Source: Sclerotinia nivalis
Taxonomy: Eukaryota; Ascomycota; Leotiomycetes; Helotiales; Sclerotiniaceae
Assembly: GCA_029531795.1 (NCBI GenBank)
Contig: JAPEIS010000001.1
Location: forward strand, 2,418,001 to 2,482,000
DNA: 64,000 nt
Reading direction: 5' to 3'
The notes under the pieces were generated by a model that searched no databases, was not told the DNA's origin, and saw only the letters and a list, made by a program, of their open reading frames with translations. This document shows positions 46,147-58,164 of the stretch, piece by piece. Numbering within the stretch: the first letter of the stretch is position 1; each line of letters begins with the position of its first letter. The position numbers were made by a program, and so were the translations under genes.

Positions 46147-47029
46147 TGTTTTAACTGTTTGATGGGAAGGTGCTTAACATTCTAGGATATAGACGAGCAC
46201 TGCTGTTGAGACGTGGTAGGTTATTACATTCATTTTAATCAAGTCAAACTTCAAGAGCCATCATGCTTAGGATAGATAGTATCTCCACAGCAGAATTGCA
46301 TATATCAATCATCCAAAGTCCCAAGCAAAATCACACATTAAACTACCCAGATTTCCCATTCTACTAGATCTTTCACCGATGGAAATTATGGATAATACCC
46401 GGTAGATCATGCCTATAAATGAAGATCATGAAATCAATAACACGTACATTCATTGAACTTTAAAAAGCCAAGCCAAAAATGAAGGAAAATTCCGGAATTC
46501 GAAAAAAGACTTTTACGACTTCTTCATGAAACTGTAGATATTAAACATCATATTCGAACCTTACCTCGATCAATCGTATCACTGTGTGAAGGTGCACTAT
46601 AAATTTACATTACCATTATAACGAAGAGATTTTTGGAAGTTGTGTAAGTTTCGTATATTTGTTGGATCGAAATGTAATAATGGGATTTTACTTATTTTTC
46701 GGCAAGTGATTGAGTGGTTGAGTAGATTATAGATTTGAGTTTATATCGAATTTAGATATCAGAGATGGTAATCCGAGGGTTTTTGGAGGATCATGTTGAT
46801 CGTTTGAGGCTTAAATTAGATATTGGTGATCAGGTCATATCCGCATGAATCTGAAGCATCCTTCCGCCATTGCTTCGGCTTTCAGGCAAAATAATGCAGA
46901 CGCAATGTAGGTACGTTAAATTCGGTAATCCCCCTACTGCATATATTCATCACTTCGCCTTGTCCAAAGACTATAACCCAGCCTTAGAACGATTTGATAG
47001 TACCATACATATCATAATTTTAAATATTA
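46147..47029. other. Intergenic between tRNA and Zn2Cys6 gene
   Basis: No supported gene. The plus-strand frame at 46870-47169 overlaps the last exon of the regulator and is a shadow. Confidence 0.5.
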
Positions 47030-50000
47030 TCACCCATGGCCACGCCAACCATCCAATCCTCCTCCCTCCCCATTATTCCCCTCATGTCTCCACGCCGCGC
47101 CACCATTCTCATCAACTGCTCCAACGTTTAGATTGTTATCTGATTGCTCTCCATAGGACCACGGACTAATCATTGGAAAAAGCCAACCACCATGTTGCGG
47201 GACCAGACGTTCTTCCCCTGGACTTATTTGATCTTGAGGAACGGCGTTTGGATTTCTCAGTGTATTGGTATATGTTTCTGAGTGATATGGAGTGATACTC
47301 TGTTGATGTTGTTCTGAAGAAGAAAAATAAAAGCCTGTGGCTGGGTGAGGCGTATGTACATCGGAGTGTGAAGGGTAAGATTGAGGCTCTAGTTTTAGCT
47401 GAGAGATGTACCGAGGTTGATCTTGGTAATTTTCAGAGTGGTTTTGTGAGTGTTGATAATTTAGATCAGGAAGATTTGTGTGTTCTTCGTAGAAGGGAGG
47501 AGTTTGGTAAGGATCATATGCCGTTGGCTGTAAATTATAGCTTTGTTCCATAGACGTAGGAATATGCTCTGACTTGTAGTTCGATGGGTTATGATCAAAT
47601 GGTCGCATATCAGGGGGAGCATCGGATTGTGGTTGTACCGGAGGAAAAGGAGACACTTGGGATCTCGCAGAGTTTGCAGGTAATATCGCAACTTGTGGAT
47701 CTTGGGCCTGTGCGACATTAGTTCTTCATAGTCATCTCAAAGAATATCAATATTCATACCTCAGCAACCGTGTTACTACCTACCTTCTCCTCTGCCTTGT
47801 AGTCTTCCTCATCCGATTCATCGCTTTCCGTATGCGGTTCTTCAAAATTACGAGATGAAGCTCGTGATCTTTTGGTATATTTCGGGGCTTCACGCTGTGC
47901 CTTGTTGACATGCTCAGCAGCGACACGATTAACTTCTTGAAATACCGGGACTGTCGGATGGCTATCCGCGGGACCATGATCTTCGAAGTTAGAAAGAAAT
48001 GATATTACGTCGTTCATTAATTGGAGATCATATTGTGCCTGTGGATCAAGAGGATGTTGAAGAATATTTTCAAAGAGGGTGGCACATGCTGCAAGCGCGT
48101 AGTGAATAAAAATGCTAAAGGTTATGTCAGTGTAAGTTGAATTTCGACAAAAACTTCTACTTGCCGTAAAATATTTACTTCCACTGGACTTGACAATGTT
48201 AAACAAGCATTCAGTAATTCGATTGTTCTCCTTGCTGCATTAACACAGATCGCGGCGCTAGCATATACTCGTGGGTTCAATTTAGAATCGAAGTCGCTTC
48301 GAGGTTTTTTACCATCCAGATCCAACAACCCCGGGCCATAATACAATGATACTCGGTGAATGGTATTAAGACATTGGTAATATCCCCATTGCATACAGAC
48401 GGCTGTAATAATATGATATTTATCGCATTTCAAAGGGTGACCTGGCCGAACTTCAATTGGAATTGTCTCACACCATTGTTGAAGTTCATCATCCAGTATC
48501 CCAACTATTTTTAATCTCTCCGTGCTGGATTTTGTAAATGATTTGGCGGAATACAATCTATTGTAGATTCGACCCTGAAGTAAAGATAACATTGCATTAT
48601 GGCGAAACGTAACAAATCTTCCATCGACGTTCTTCGGATATTGACTTCCAGAAGGTAAGTCAACTCCAATATCTTCATCATGAATCACCGAAGGGCGACC
48701 CTGACGAATGACCGCACCACGTTCGACCATGATAGCAATCCAGAAAACGTTACGTCTTTGCTCTATTTCAACCTCACTAAGACCGGAATCAGATATGTTG
48801 CGATGGAGTCCAATGGCTTGTGCAAGTCGAATTGCTGCTGCTGATACTACAGAACACGGGTATACATCTGAGAATGTGTTCAGAATGAATGCCTACCATA
48901 AGGTTAATATATACGGTAGAGTAGGAGTGAGAGCGAATTACTAATCCAGCCATCGCCTGTACAGCCATAAGAGAAGGTGGTCCGAACTGTAAATCAACAA
49001 AAGTACTAGTTGCGTTCTGAAGCCATCCCCAACATGGCAAGCTTTCCAGCCCTCCGAATTTAGGAGAATTTGGACTTTGGGGTGAATTTACTGGCAATTC
49101 TTCCTTACGTATAATCGAAGCAAGTGCAAAACAGACATTGAGGCAGGCGTACCAAGCAGGGTGTTCTGAGCATTTGACCGGATACTGGCGTGAGTATCGT
49201 TCCATGAAAGTCTTCCGGTCGAACAGAGGAAACGAAGGTATCAGCCTATCAAAAAGAACTGGGACCAGGAGTTATGATTTTGTGTTGATAAAGAGTGGCA
49301 GATGAACTTACATTCCAGAATTTGATCCGCAATTTCCCTAGGTGGTAGAGGTTTGTGTTTGTCATCAGGCATCGCATACCATAGTGACGCTGGAACGGAG
49401 TGTTGGTTCATTCTTATATGATTTGTAGCAGTCATATAGTTCGCAAACTCGTCATTCCCAATAATTTTACTGATAAGTTGAAGGCCTTGTGGAGAAAATA
49501 TAGAAAATCCAGAAGCGACACCTGACGATGTTTAACCAGAGTATCATTGAGCGTGATTCGGAATTAACTCACCCAAAAACTCTTCAGTTCCGGTATTACT
49601 TATATTTAGTGTAGAGAAGTTTTCGAACATTGCAGCTTGATCATTTATCTCTTCTGATGCCTGTCTGTCGATGCCGGAAGCATCCACGCTGAGTCCCGAA
49701 TTTGTCATAACATGCTCCATACGTCTCAATTTAGCTTCCAAGAGAAAAATATGATTATCCCTATAAATCAATTAGATGTGCTTGCTATTGATTCAATTGC
49801 TTCGTACTTCTTTTTCTCCCTCTTTTTCCGTACCTTGGCCGTGACGGTACAATTCATCTCCCGTCCCTGGCAGCGATTGCATATTCCTTCTTGATCCCAT
49901 TCGCATTTGATCTGATGGTCATAAGTAAATTTATAGGCGAAAAACAAAGGAGCCTTTGTGATTGAATACCTTCATTCGTTTGCATGTGTCACATGCAGTT

Positions 50001-50090
50001 CCTGTATTGCGATCAGCCGGCGTTGCTTAAAGTATGCAGTGAATAGATATTCAACGGGGACGAACTGTGTCGGGGTGTTCTGTTATCCAT
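47030..50090 (-). CDS. Zn2Cys6 fungal transcription factor (about nine exons)
   Basis: Proposed exons: 50090-50066, 50025-49970, 49911-49808, 49760-49573, 49521-49312, 49258-48942, 48892-48165, 48114-47760 and 47707-47030; together 886 residues in frame. The zinc cluster CDTCKRMKIKCEWD, then CNRCQGREMNC, is split by an intron and fits C-x2-C-x6-C-x7-C-x2-C-x6-C. A basic KKREKKK linker and a short coiled coil (DNHIFLLEAKLRRME) follow for dimeric DNA binding. The middle (exons 6-8) matches the fungal_trans domain layout, with FLFDRLIPSFPLFDRKTFMERY and an AIGLHR-type block. The C-terminus is acidic, then Gln/Pro/Tyr-rich, likely activating. The intron 48164-48115 needs a GC donor (GCAAGT). The first exon and its 40-base intron are the weakest part. 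Target genes unknown. Confidence 0.85.
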
Positions 50091-51750
50091 AACCACGCCA
50101 TATAGATGCTCCAAGAGTGGAAGATCAATTCAAGGAATATTTGTAAATCTCAGGTTCTGGCCTTGTTTCAGAATGATGTTGACCCCTTTCGAGTCGGTTG
50201 CTTCGAAAAGTCTCAAAATAATAGAACTAATAAGAGTCAAGGCCGAAAAATGAAGAACATATGGGTAAATTTGTAGGTAGAGGTAGCTTCTTAATTGTAA
50301 ACTTCAATTAAGCAAGTAGATGAAGGTATCGCAGTACGTAGTAGAGGTCATGGATAGTATCATAGACTTTTTGACCTCATCCGAGCCCCCCGCTTGCGGC
50401 TGAGTTGAGGCACAATTTGGCGCCTCAGAGCTTAAAGTTGAGGTGATTATAGCATTAATAGGTAGGTAGTTAGCTAATACTTTGGGAAAGCAAAATGTAT
50501 TGATGTGAAAGGAAATGGGGAGTTGAGTGGTATTATTGTTTATTGTTCATCGTCATTGTCATACAAATCTAGATTTCACCGAACTAATGGTATCGTTAGT
50601 TGGAAGATCAAATTAGAGTTTTCCTCAGCTCCCCATTATAAGCTAACACGTTTCAATCGTCCTAAGCGAAACTATACCTAATATGGATAACTAATTACAG
50701 GGGGTATTTTATCAGAGTTCAGTTCTTTTTCAACCGATATAAAAATAATGCTATCGTAAGTTACTTAGGTATTAAGAAGTACACCCAATGTAAGAATATA
50801 TCGATTTGTAGATCAGAAATACTCGGGTAGATACCCAGAAAGTACGAAAAAGCTGACACACTAATGTGCGAAAGAGGCTAATTTGCGCCCAAGTTTTCGT
50901 CCTGTCCGTCCAGAATTCTAGAACAACTTTACACGGTATGAGCTCAACAAACTGGATATGGGTATAACCCGATTCATTTAACAGCTGGGGAGGCTGAGCG
51001 GTGTATATGATTAGAATAATTAGCAATATAGATTCTTTTGGAAAGTTTATCATCCACTTTCGGCTGAATATATTCGTATAAACTCAGTTAAAATTACTTC
51101 AATACACACCCTCCCTATTCTGGAATAAGCTTATTTGCTATTTCCTATTTCCGGGTGGAGGAATCAGTAAAGTGGGTTGAAAATTCCCAACTTATCAATC
51201 CACTTTTATAATACATCCAGTCACTCACAACCTCATTCCATATTAGGGAAAGTGTGTGTTGAAGTAACTGACTTTATACCATTTATTTACTTTTATGGTA
51301 TTGGAGGAATCAAGGTAAGGATCAAAATTCAAATAATTTGGCCACCGAAATGAATCTCGAAGCAAACATGCTCAAAAACTCCTCATCACATGCAAGCTTC
51401 GGGAGTGGACGTGAAATGAGGAAGATAATTGTCTCCATGTTCTCCATGGTTGTAAGTCTCCGAATGCTGACAAACAAGGTTATACATATAGTGGACTACC
51501 AGTTTGTGGTATGTGCATAGAGTTTGAGAGTTTTACTTTCTAGCCGCATGCCAATAGTTCTCAGCCGTCTTTCACTCTCATTGATCAATGGACATCAGAC
51601 GACGACGCCGCCGGTGGGGCCCGTCTATCTCCAAAGCTCAATATCATAAGTACGGGTACCAGCAGTAAGGGTTAGTGATCATTTGTTCCGATGTGCCCGG
51701 ATTACCCCAGATGTCAATTGCTCTTCGTGCTCGGATAAGGAACTCAAAAC
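50091..51750. other. Intergenic, no supported gene
   Basis: 1.66 kb upstream of the regulator gene. Frames at 50772 and 51338 lack motifs and proper starts. Confidence 0.5.
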
Positions 51751-52650
51751 CTAATAACAGCCCATGTTTTCGGGCCGGCAACTTATAACATGCATTTTCC
51801 ATGCTTTAAATAGCTTCACGATGGGACCGTTTCTCAACAGCAATCTTTGCATGAATTCATACTGGTGCGGCCAGGAAGTATGCAGCGCATATAAGGTAGC
51901 AAGTGCTCTGTGATGATGGTAAACTAAGAAAGGATCATCCTGACCTTCAACCTCCACGTGTGACATTTGCAAACTTCATAGCCGCAGTAATAACATTCCG
52001 GAAGACAACACATGACTTTGACATTTTTTGCGGAACATTATCATAGCCATCATGAGATAAGGAAGATCAAGTATAAAACAACTTGAAGCTAGTTCCCTAA
52101 GCATGTCCATGACCATCTCCATCTTCTTCTCGCTTCCAACGTATTCCAAATTCTTCTTACCTGTGTCTCCCGTCAAGTGTCAGTAGAGGCCAAGTGTCAG
52201 TAGAAGTCAATCCACGATTCACAGGTCATGATGTGGTTAGAATTAATCAACCACATCCACCATCACTCAAAACCCCTGCCAAGCAAGCACAAGATTACCG
52301 AGTGGTTTTGTGTAACACTCCCACTAGCAAGATTCACACCTCAAGTAAACATCAGAATCGAGATCTTCCCAATTGAGCAAGCAGTTCCGCCTTTGTAATC
52401 CGTTATCATCGCGCTCTTCAGTGAACTAAGCAAATCTTGTACATTTAGCCACGGAGTGGTGTCCTGAGATCATACCTTAAAACTATCCGGCCACTCCACC
52501 AAATGCTACAAAAGCTCTCATCGCCTTGTGATGCGAGCTCTTAGGAATATAATTCCAAATATCTCTCTCAAGTTCAAAGTTCATATGATTAACAATCTCC
52601 CCCAAACCTTCAATATAGAGTTTGTCTATTAGGCTCAAAAAGTTGTGCGA
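51751..52650 (-). pseudogene. Decayed multi-exon gene, possibly BTB-domain type
   Basis: Several protein-like stretches follow one another on the minus strand in changing frames. 52650 to about 52476 reads FLSLIDKLYIEGLGEIVNHM and on to RDIWNYIPKSSHHKAMRAF. A frame shift then gives HLVEWPDSFK to a GTATGA donor, with a TTGCTTAG acceptor 54 bases later and FTEERDDNGLQRR to a TAG. 52176-51976 reads EYVGSEKKMEMVMDMLREL, ends at TGA, and the same frame resumes as SHVEVEGQDDPFLVYHHHRA to 51751. The LYIEGL...IPxSSxxKAMRAF pattern recalls the C-terminal half of fungal BTB/POZ proteins; this is a guess. Repeated frame changes and stops show it is not intact as it stands. Confidence 0.45.
52174..52207. 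repeat. 17-bp direct duplication
   Basis: CAAGTGTCAGTAGA occurs at 52174-52187 and 52191-52204 with a 17-base period, inside the decayed gene at 51751-52650. It may be one of the lesions that disrupted it. Confidence 0.85.
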
Positions 52651-52846
52651 CTAAGGGAAGAACAATGCGTGATTTGATTTCCTTATTCATCCTTTCACTC
52701 ATATCTCCATCCATTCATCCATCCACCCACCCATCCATCTTTCCACCCCCATCCCCTCAAGATCATCTTCCCTTCATACCCAAAAGCACCCCCGCCGCCG
52801 CCACAACCTCACCATCCACCACCCTAGCCTCCTTCGAAAATTCCTA

Positions 52847-53480
52847 TCACCCAAAAACATTAGCATCAGCCACCCATTCAACACCCTGCCCACTCCACAC
52901 TTGCTTGCCACCTACTAATAAAATCCTCGCCTCCGCCATCCTGTTCTTTTCGAGCAAATCTTCCAAAAGTTTTTTAGTTCGCGAGTAGCGAGCGACGATG
53001 CTCCCGTGATTGCTGCAATGGGCTTCATCGACAAAAAGTCGATTATAGTCATCTTTAATCTCCTCGTAGGTACGAGCTCGAGAGAGTTGCGGTTGGTATC
53101 TGAGAGAATCCACTGCGGTTTGCCCTGGGGATATCATGTTAGTTATATGGTTTTCAGAAGACACACTAGCATGATTTTGCGGTGGCTGGGGCTGGAAATA
53201 ACGAGTAAAGAGAGATGATTGAAGGTCAGTATTATGATAATATGATAATATGATAAATCATCCAATAGCCTAGCATCCCCAACAATCTATACATATGGAA
53301 TTAAGATAGATAGCCTAAACCCCAACTCTAAATCCCTATAAAAATAAAAATAACACTTCAAGTAAAATGATAAATCATAAATGAGAACTTACAGTCATAA
53401 CCCTGCGCATAACGATACGAATCCCAAGGACTCAGGCAAGTGATCCTATCAGGATGTACATATGATGGAGGACTGACCAT
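52847..53480 (-). CDS. Small hypothetical protein, splice unresolved
   Basis: A first exon candidate starts at ATG 53480 (MVSPPSYVHPDRITCLSPWD) and ends at a strong GTAAGT donor at 53392. The main coding stretch ends at TGA 52847-52849 and is open back to about 53245, reading RYFQPQPPQNHAS, then SRARTYEEIKDDYNRLF and RYSRTKKLLEDLLEKNRMAE. No acceptor joins the two in frame: all AG sites between them lead to a stop. An internal ATG (MISPGQTAVDSLRYQP, near 53137) would give about 96 residues without any intron. The helical charged end looks genuine. Family unknown; it could be intact from the internal ATG or a recent pseudogene. Confidence 0.5.
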
Positions 53481-54316
53481 CTTGATTCTTAATCAACAAA
53501 AAAAATGAATTAGAAAAGCGAAATGTAATAGAATTATTGCAAAATCTTAATTGTCTGCCTGTCTCTGTCTCTGTGTCTGTTTGTCTGTTTGTTTATTTGT
53601 CTCTCTATCTCTCTTCCCAAAAACTTCCCTCTAAATAACTTTTCCCACCTTAGCTTCTTGGTGAAGTGAATATTCTAACAGTGAGGAAGCCCCCTCGGTT
53701 AGTATCTGGGGAAAACTAAAACCAAAACTAAAACCAAAGTCAACTATGATGAGATGATATGAGATGATTATTCTTTTGACATCTTTATTATTATTGATTT
53801 TGTAGAAGATGTATCTCTAATTTATATATTATAGGGACTGACTGAACAATGTAAAACCATATGAGCAAAAAGAATTGGGTAGAAACACCCTTGTTGTTTA
53901 TTGTATTATTGTGTATCTATCACAAGGAGAATTGCCCAGCCCCCAAGATTATAAAGAAAAGCTCCAAAAATTTCCATCGCCTTGGTTAAAATGTAAATTG
54001 GATTACTATATTAGAGTAGGTTTAATTACTCTGCCTCTTTGGCAACTGGTATTCTAGTATCATCTTCCATTTGACACAGCTCACTCCCTGATAACACTCC
54101 AGCTCGATCTCAAACACACAGCAACTATGACGTAAGAATATATCTCCCATAAATATCTCCATTCCAATATATAGCACCAAACAAACGCCAGGAATGCCCA
54201 TAGCCGTGCCCGTGCCAGTTTTGATATCCATATACATACCCATAAATTAAGTTTCTCTATTCCACCTGCACACATACCTCCAAAGCTGCCCGCCGCTCAC
54301 GAAGGACGCCATTACC
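53481..54316. other. Intergenic, no supported gene
   Basis: Upstream of the small gene ending at 52847 and downstream of BRE2. TGTCTG/TGTTTG simple repeats occur at about 53550-53610. Frames at 53875 and 54022 lack motifs. Confidence 0.5.
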
Positions 54317-56092
54317 TTACTCATCATCCTGCACCAACTCCTTGATCTCCCCACCAGCATCACCACCTCCCAACCCCCCACCGTTCGCAGCCCCCCCATT
54401 AGCAAACTGTAAATCCCTCTTTTTACCCTTCCCACTATCCCCTCCATCTCTGATCCAGAAATCAACTTCATCGACAATATCATAAAGAATATCCTCTACA
54501 ATTTGTTCATCGTATCGATCGCTCGCTGCTCTAATGTTGGAGAGAGATGATTCATTATCGTTTATCATATCCACATCATTTCCTCCTGTACTTGAACCTG
54601 GTGGGGGATACCACCACTGAGGACCGAAGTTGACTTCTGCTGCGCCACCGCGGAAGACTGATACGGCGGGGAAATAACCAAGCATACCATCATCTAGGCC
54701 TTCCCTAGCACCGACTTGGGGTTGTGGTTTCGAGGCGGGTGGGAGGAAAGATAAAAGATCCGTAAACGGTGTTCCAATTAACTTTCCATTTTTGTAGACT
54801 TTAATAGACGAGTGCGGCAGAGTGCGGAGAGCGGGCACAGGGTGAGTTGGACCTGGATCTTGACTTGCAGATGAGACACCTCCGGTTGATGATATGACTG
54901 GCGATGGGTTCATGAGTTCTTCTAGTTCTTTGCAAGTGGAGTATTCGATTTGTTCAAAGTAGAGGTGAGTTTTGAAGCGGATAGGTACTCGATCTCGTAT
55001 CATATCTGCTCGTTCCATTCCACCGTCGTCCTCATCAGTGAGATCAACTGCTGGGTTGTAATTTCCTTCGGCGACCTTTCGATGCAACTTTTCAGATGGT
55101 AAGTTAATCTCTAGCCCAATAACATCTCCTTCATGTATCGATTCTCCTGCCGGAAAAAAGTCCTTGGGTCGAGACATCCATACTTTTTGTCCAGCCACAT
55201 CCCGGATACCATAACTATAGGCATCAAACCCGACTGGTGCATCTTGAGCTGCTTCCCTTCTTGCGAATCCCATACGAACGTGACCATGCGACTCTTGCGC
55301 TGGTTCTCCTGCTTTGGGTTTTGGTACACCACTTGTAATCTTGCATTCCCAATACCAACGACCCTCCCTTATGCCCACATTAGCCTTTGCCATTCTGAAC
55401 CCCTTGTCGGTTGTAATGTGTGTCGCCGTTTCATCCATCATCATATGAGGAGCCGAATCTTCGAAACTTAATCGAGCACCAAAAGGTTCCGTTTCTGTTT
55501 GTCGGTAGTAAAGAATGGAAGGGAAAGTCGGATCTGCTATACCGCGAGTATATCGGAAGTTCTTTTTGTTGTATACGCTATCTACATAAGCCTATGTTTC
55601 AATACAGTATGGGTTGAAAACTTACTGATCGGTAGTCTCGTGGAATTGCATCTCAGTACCATCTGGCGCGATCTTGGTATGTGAAGGAACGAGAGTCGGT
55701 CCACGAGGAGCTTCAAAATCTGGTAGCTTCGGCGGAGGGATCTTGTATCGTAGAGGAGTAATGCAGTTGATTGTGGCTTTCTTCTTATTGGAAGAGCTTG
55801 ATCTTGGATCGGGTGTAGCTCTTGCACTCCCTTCTGGCGCAAGTGATCCAGCTTTCGATTCCCTTTTCTTCAACGATTCTTTTTTAGCCCTCGAGGCTCG
55901 TTCACGAATGCCGCCTGGTGTTTCATCTCCAGTCTTTTGAACTTTGAATTCTGGATTGAGGGGTGACGATACTGCAGGTTGATGATCATCTTCTAGAGCG
56001 CGCTTTTGCGCAAATGCTGATAATGGCGGAAGGATTGGGGTATTTGCTGATGGTATAGAGCCCCTGCGTGGTGATTGTCCGTCAACTGACAT
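54317..56092 (-). CDS. BRE2: COMPASS subunit BRE2/ASH2, SPRY domain (two exons, apparent frame break)
   Basis: Exon 1 56092-55626 encodes a basic, disordered N-terminus ending HETTDQ at a perfect GTAAGT donor; the GATAG acceptor ends at 55579 and exon 2 runs 55578-54317. Exon 2 has FRYTRGIADPTFPSILYYRQ, FEDSAPHMMMDET and the SPRY core TTDKGFRMAKANVGIREGRW with YWECKI, as in Ash2/Bre2, which supports Set1 in H3K4 methylation. The phases do not match: exon 1 ends in phase 2 but the SPRY frame needs phase 1. Removing one A from GAAAC (plus-strand TTT at 55560-55562) would restore HVYNKKNFRYT, which looks right for the family; a weaker donor at G then GTACTG would also fit. Corrected length is about 575 residues. 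The C-terminus is Gly-rich and acidic. Confidence 0.85.
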
Positions 56093-56771
56093 TTTTATAT
56101 CCGGCGATCAAGCACAATGGTGGTTCAAAAAAAGTGAAGTATGATTTGAATGAATTACTGATTTTGTGAATCTAGAAATCTTGAAGCTAGAAATCTTGAA
56201 GCTATTACCATTGATCTGATTGTGCACGGACCAATAGAGCTAAATCTCTTACCCCACACCAGAAGCTAACCTCCCTCGGCAGTTAGAGCCCAGATTTCTG
56301 ACTTCAGGTTTATTGATCCGGTCACTGGGGTCACTAGTGAAAAAAGATGATAAGTCTTGCAATTTTCTCTTATAATTGGTGCTGTCTAGCAACATAAGTA
56401 ACGCACACTCCTTTGGCATTTAACTAGATATGAAATCCTCCCATAAAACTCGCTGTTCCTTCCCACTATCCCTTCCCCCATAAACTTAACGTTGACGCAG
56501 CTCTACTACGCAATTTCTTTCTTGTCAATATTGGGTGATGTAGACTTCCATTATTAGTGGATCTCTATAAGTCCATATTAGACAACATAGGTTAAAATCC
56601 CTCGATGTACCAGAGCATCAAACCCTCATAACCCGTCTATCATACCATAAGAACCCATATCTCCAGGCACATTAGAGCATCAAGTTGTCCATATCTCACG
56701 GTATGTGATTTTCGAAAGCGCATGTCATATGATGGAGATACCATACCTACGTAAATAGATAGAGTAAGTTA
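56093..56771. other. Intergenic, BRE2 promoter
   Basis: 679 bases between BRE2's start and the stop of the next minus-strand gene. No supported frame. A direct repeat TAGAAATCTTGAAGC occurs near 56172 and 56187. Confidence 0.5.
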
Positions 56772-58164
56772 TCATGTTATGTATGCAATCGACATAACGT
56801 CTTGGTCATCGTCATCGTCGTCGTTGTCATCATCCTCATCCTCATCCTCATCCTCATCCTCATCCTCATCCCACGAATCTTCCTCGTCATCGCTAACTGG
56901 ATCTGGTACATATTTGATTGGTTTGAGATTCTCGAGCTTTTGAATTCTGGTAGACTTCCTCGCTGGAGTTGAAGGGAGTTGTGTAAAGACCTTTGAATGC
57001 GGTTAGAAAAGTATAAAGGGGATGCACTCATATGGTCGTGAACTTACCACAGGGGGTGCTACTGGCGTTGTCAATTTCTTTATCAAAAACTGCTCGAAAT
57101 TTTTGAATTCTGTTTCGGTCAGAGTTTTGTCAAGATCCAAAGTCCAGTGCTTCGAAACGATAACCTTTTTAAGGTCGTGGAGACTAATGAGTTTATCGAA
57201 ACCATTGCTTTTATTGAATTTTCGAATGCTGATGTCGGCTTGATACAGACGCTGTACTTTACGATGATAGTATGTCGGCTGGCCGTCAGATACACACGAG
57301 CGCTGCAATACAATTTCCAGAGTCTCAAGATGTTCGCAAGAGGCGAGTAGTCCGAAAATAAATGAATCCTTGGAGTAAATACCACTCCATTCGCATTTGA
57401 AATTGCGGGCATTCTGAATCAAAGTTTGTTTGCTTCTTCTGAGAAGCTTAATGGTGGGAGCACTCAGGTTGAAAGCATTCTTCCAAAAAAACTGCATACA
57501 TTCTGCGTTAACATAGCGACAAGAAGCAATAAGGCCCAACGCCAGACCTGGTTGCTTGCAACCGTCGTCAAACGGAAGAGTACTAGGTATTAAGCTAGAA
57601 TATGAGATTAGTGCGAACTCGTAAATTTTGTATCGCAACTCGATAGGAAGCTTCTTGAGTCGAAAGACTTTTCCACCTGCAGTACAACCGTCAATTATGT
57701 CCGTGTGAGGCATATGTCATGGAACGCGGAGTCAAATACATACTTGCAGCAAAGACAGCTCTATCCAACTTCATTTTGATATCTCCCAAAGACTTCTGGC
57801 TAGCTTCGAAAACATTGACGCTTTCCGGGTGGGAAGCCATTCTCGCCTCATTTTCCTCCGAGCAAAGGTCTTCATGCGAAATGGTATTGAGGTTAACAGC
57901 CTCGTATTTGCCGTTACCAAGTTTGCGCATCATCCACAACCCATCCTCGATATCGTCACTTTCCAAAGTGACTGTCTTATAGATCCGATCAACAGGATTC
58001 GTTACAATAGGCTCATTTGCCTCTGGGTGAGGAGCTTCTTCATCGGAGCTGACGGTATTCTTCTTCTTAATGGACAGCTTCGACTTTGTGGCCTTGGTCG
58101 TCTTGGTCGCCTTTGTTTTGGGTCCTGGTGGCACTACTCTAGCCGTTCTTTTGAGGCGAGACAT
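56772..58164 (-). CDS. 2EXR/F-box-like protein with acidic tail (three exons)
   Basis: Exons 58164-57744, 57676-57048 and 56990-56772 join to 422 residues. ATG 58164 (MSRLKRTARVVPPGP) is the first in frame. The N-terminus is Lys/Thr-rich, like a nuclear signal. VFRLKKLPIELRYKIYEFAL spans the first splice and resembles the opening of fungal F-box/2EXR proteins (LP-x-E-hydrophobic-R-x-x-I-W/Y). An ASCRYVNAECMQFFWKNAF block and LRR-like helices follow. The last exon carries STRIQKLENLKPIKYVPDPV and an uninterrupted Asp/Glu tract from a hexanucleotide repeat. A substrate-adaptor role would be typical of F-box proteins, but the domain assignment is by eye. Confidence 0.78.
56830..56871 (-). repeat. 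Asp-Glu coding microsatellite
   Basis: CATCCT-type hexamers (GATGAG on the coding strand), about seven copies, encode the acidic tail of the 56772-58164 gene. Period six keeps frame. Confidence 0.9.
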
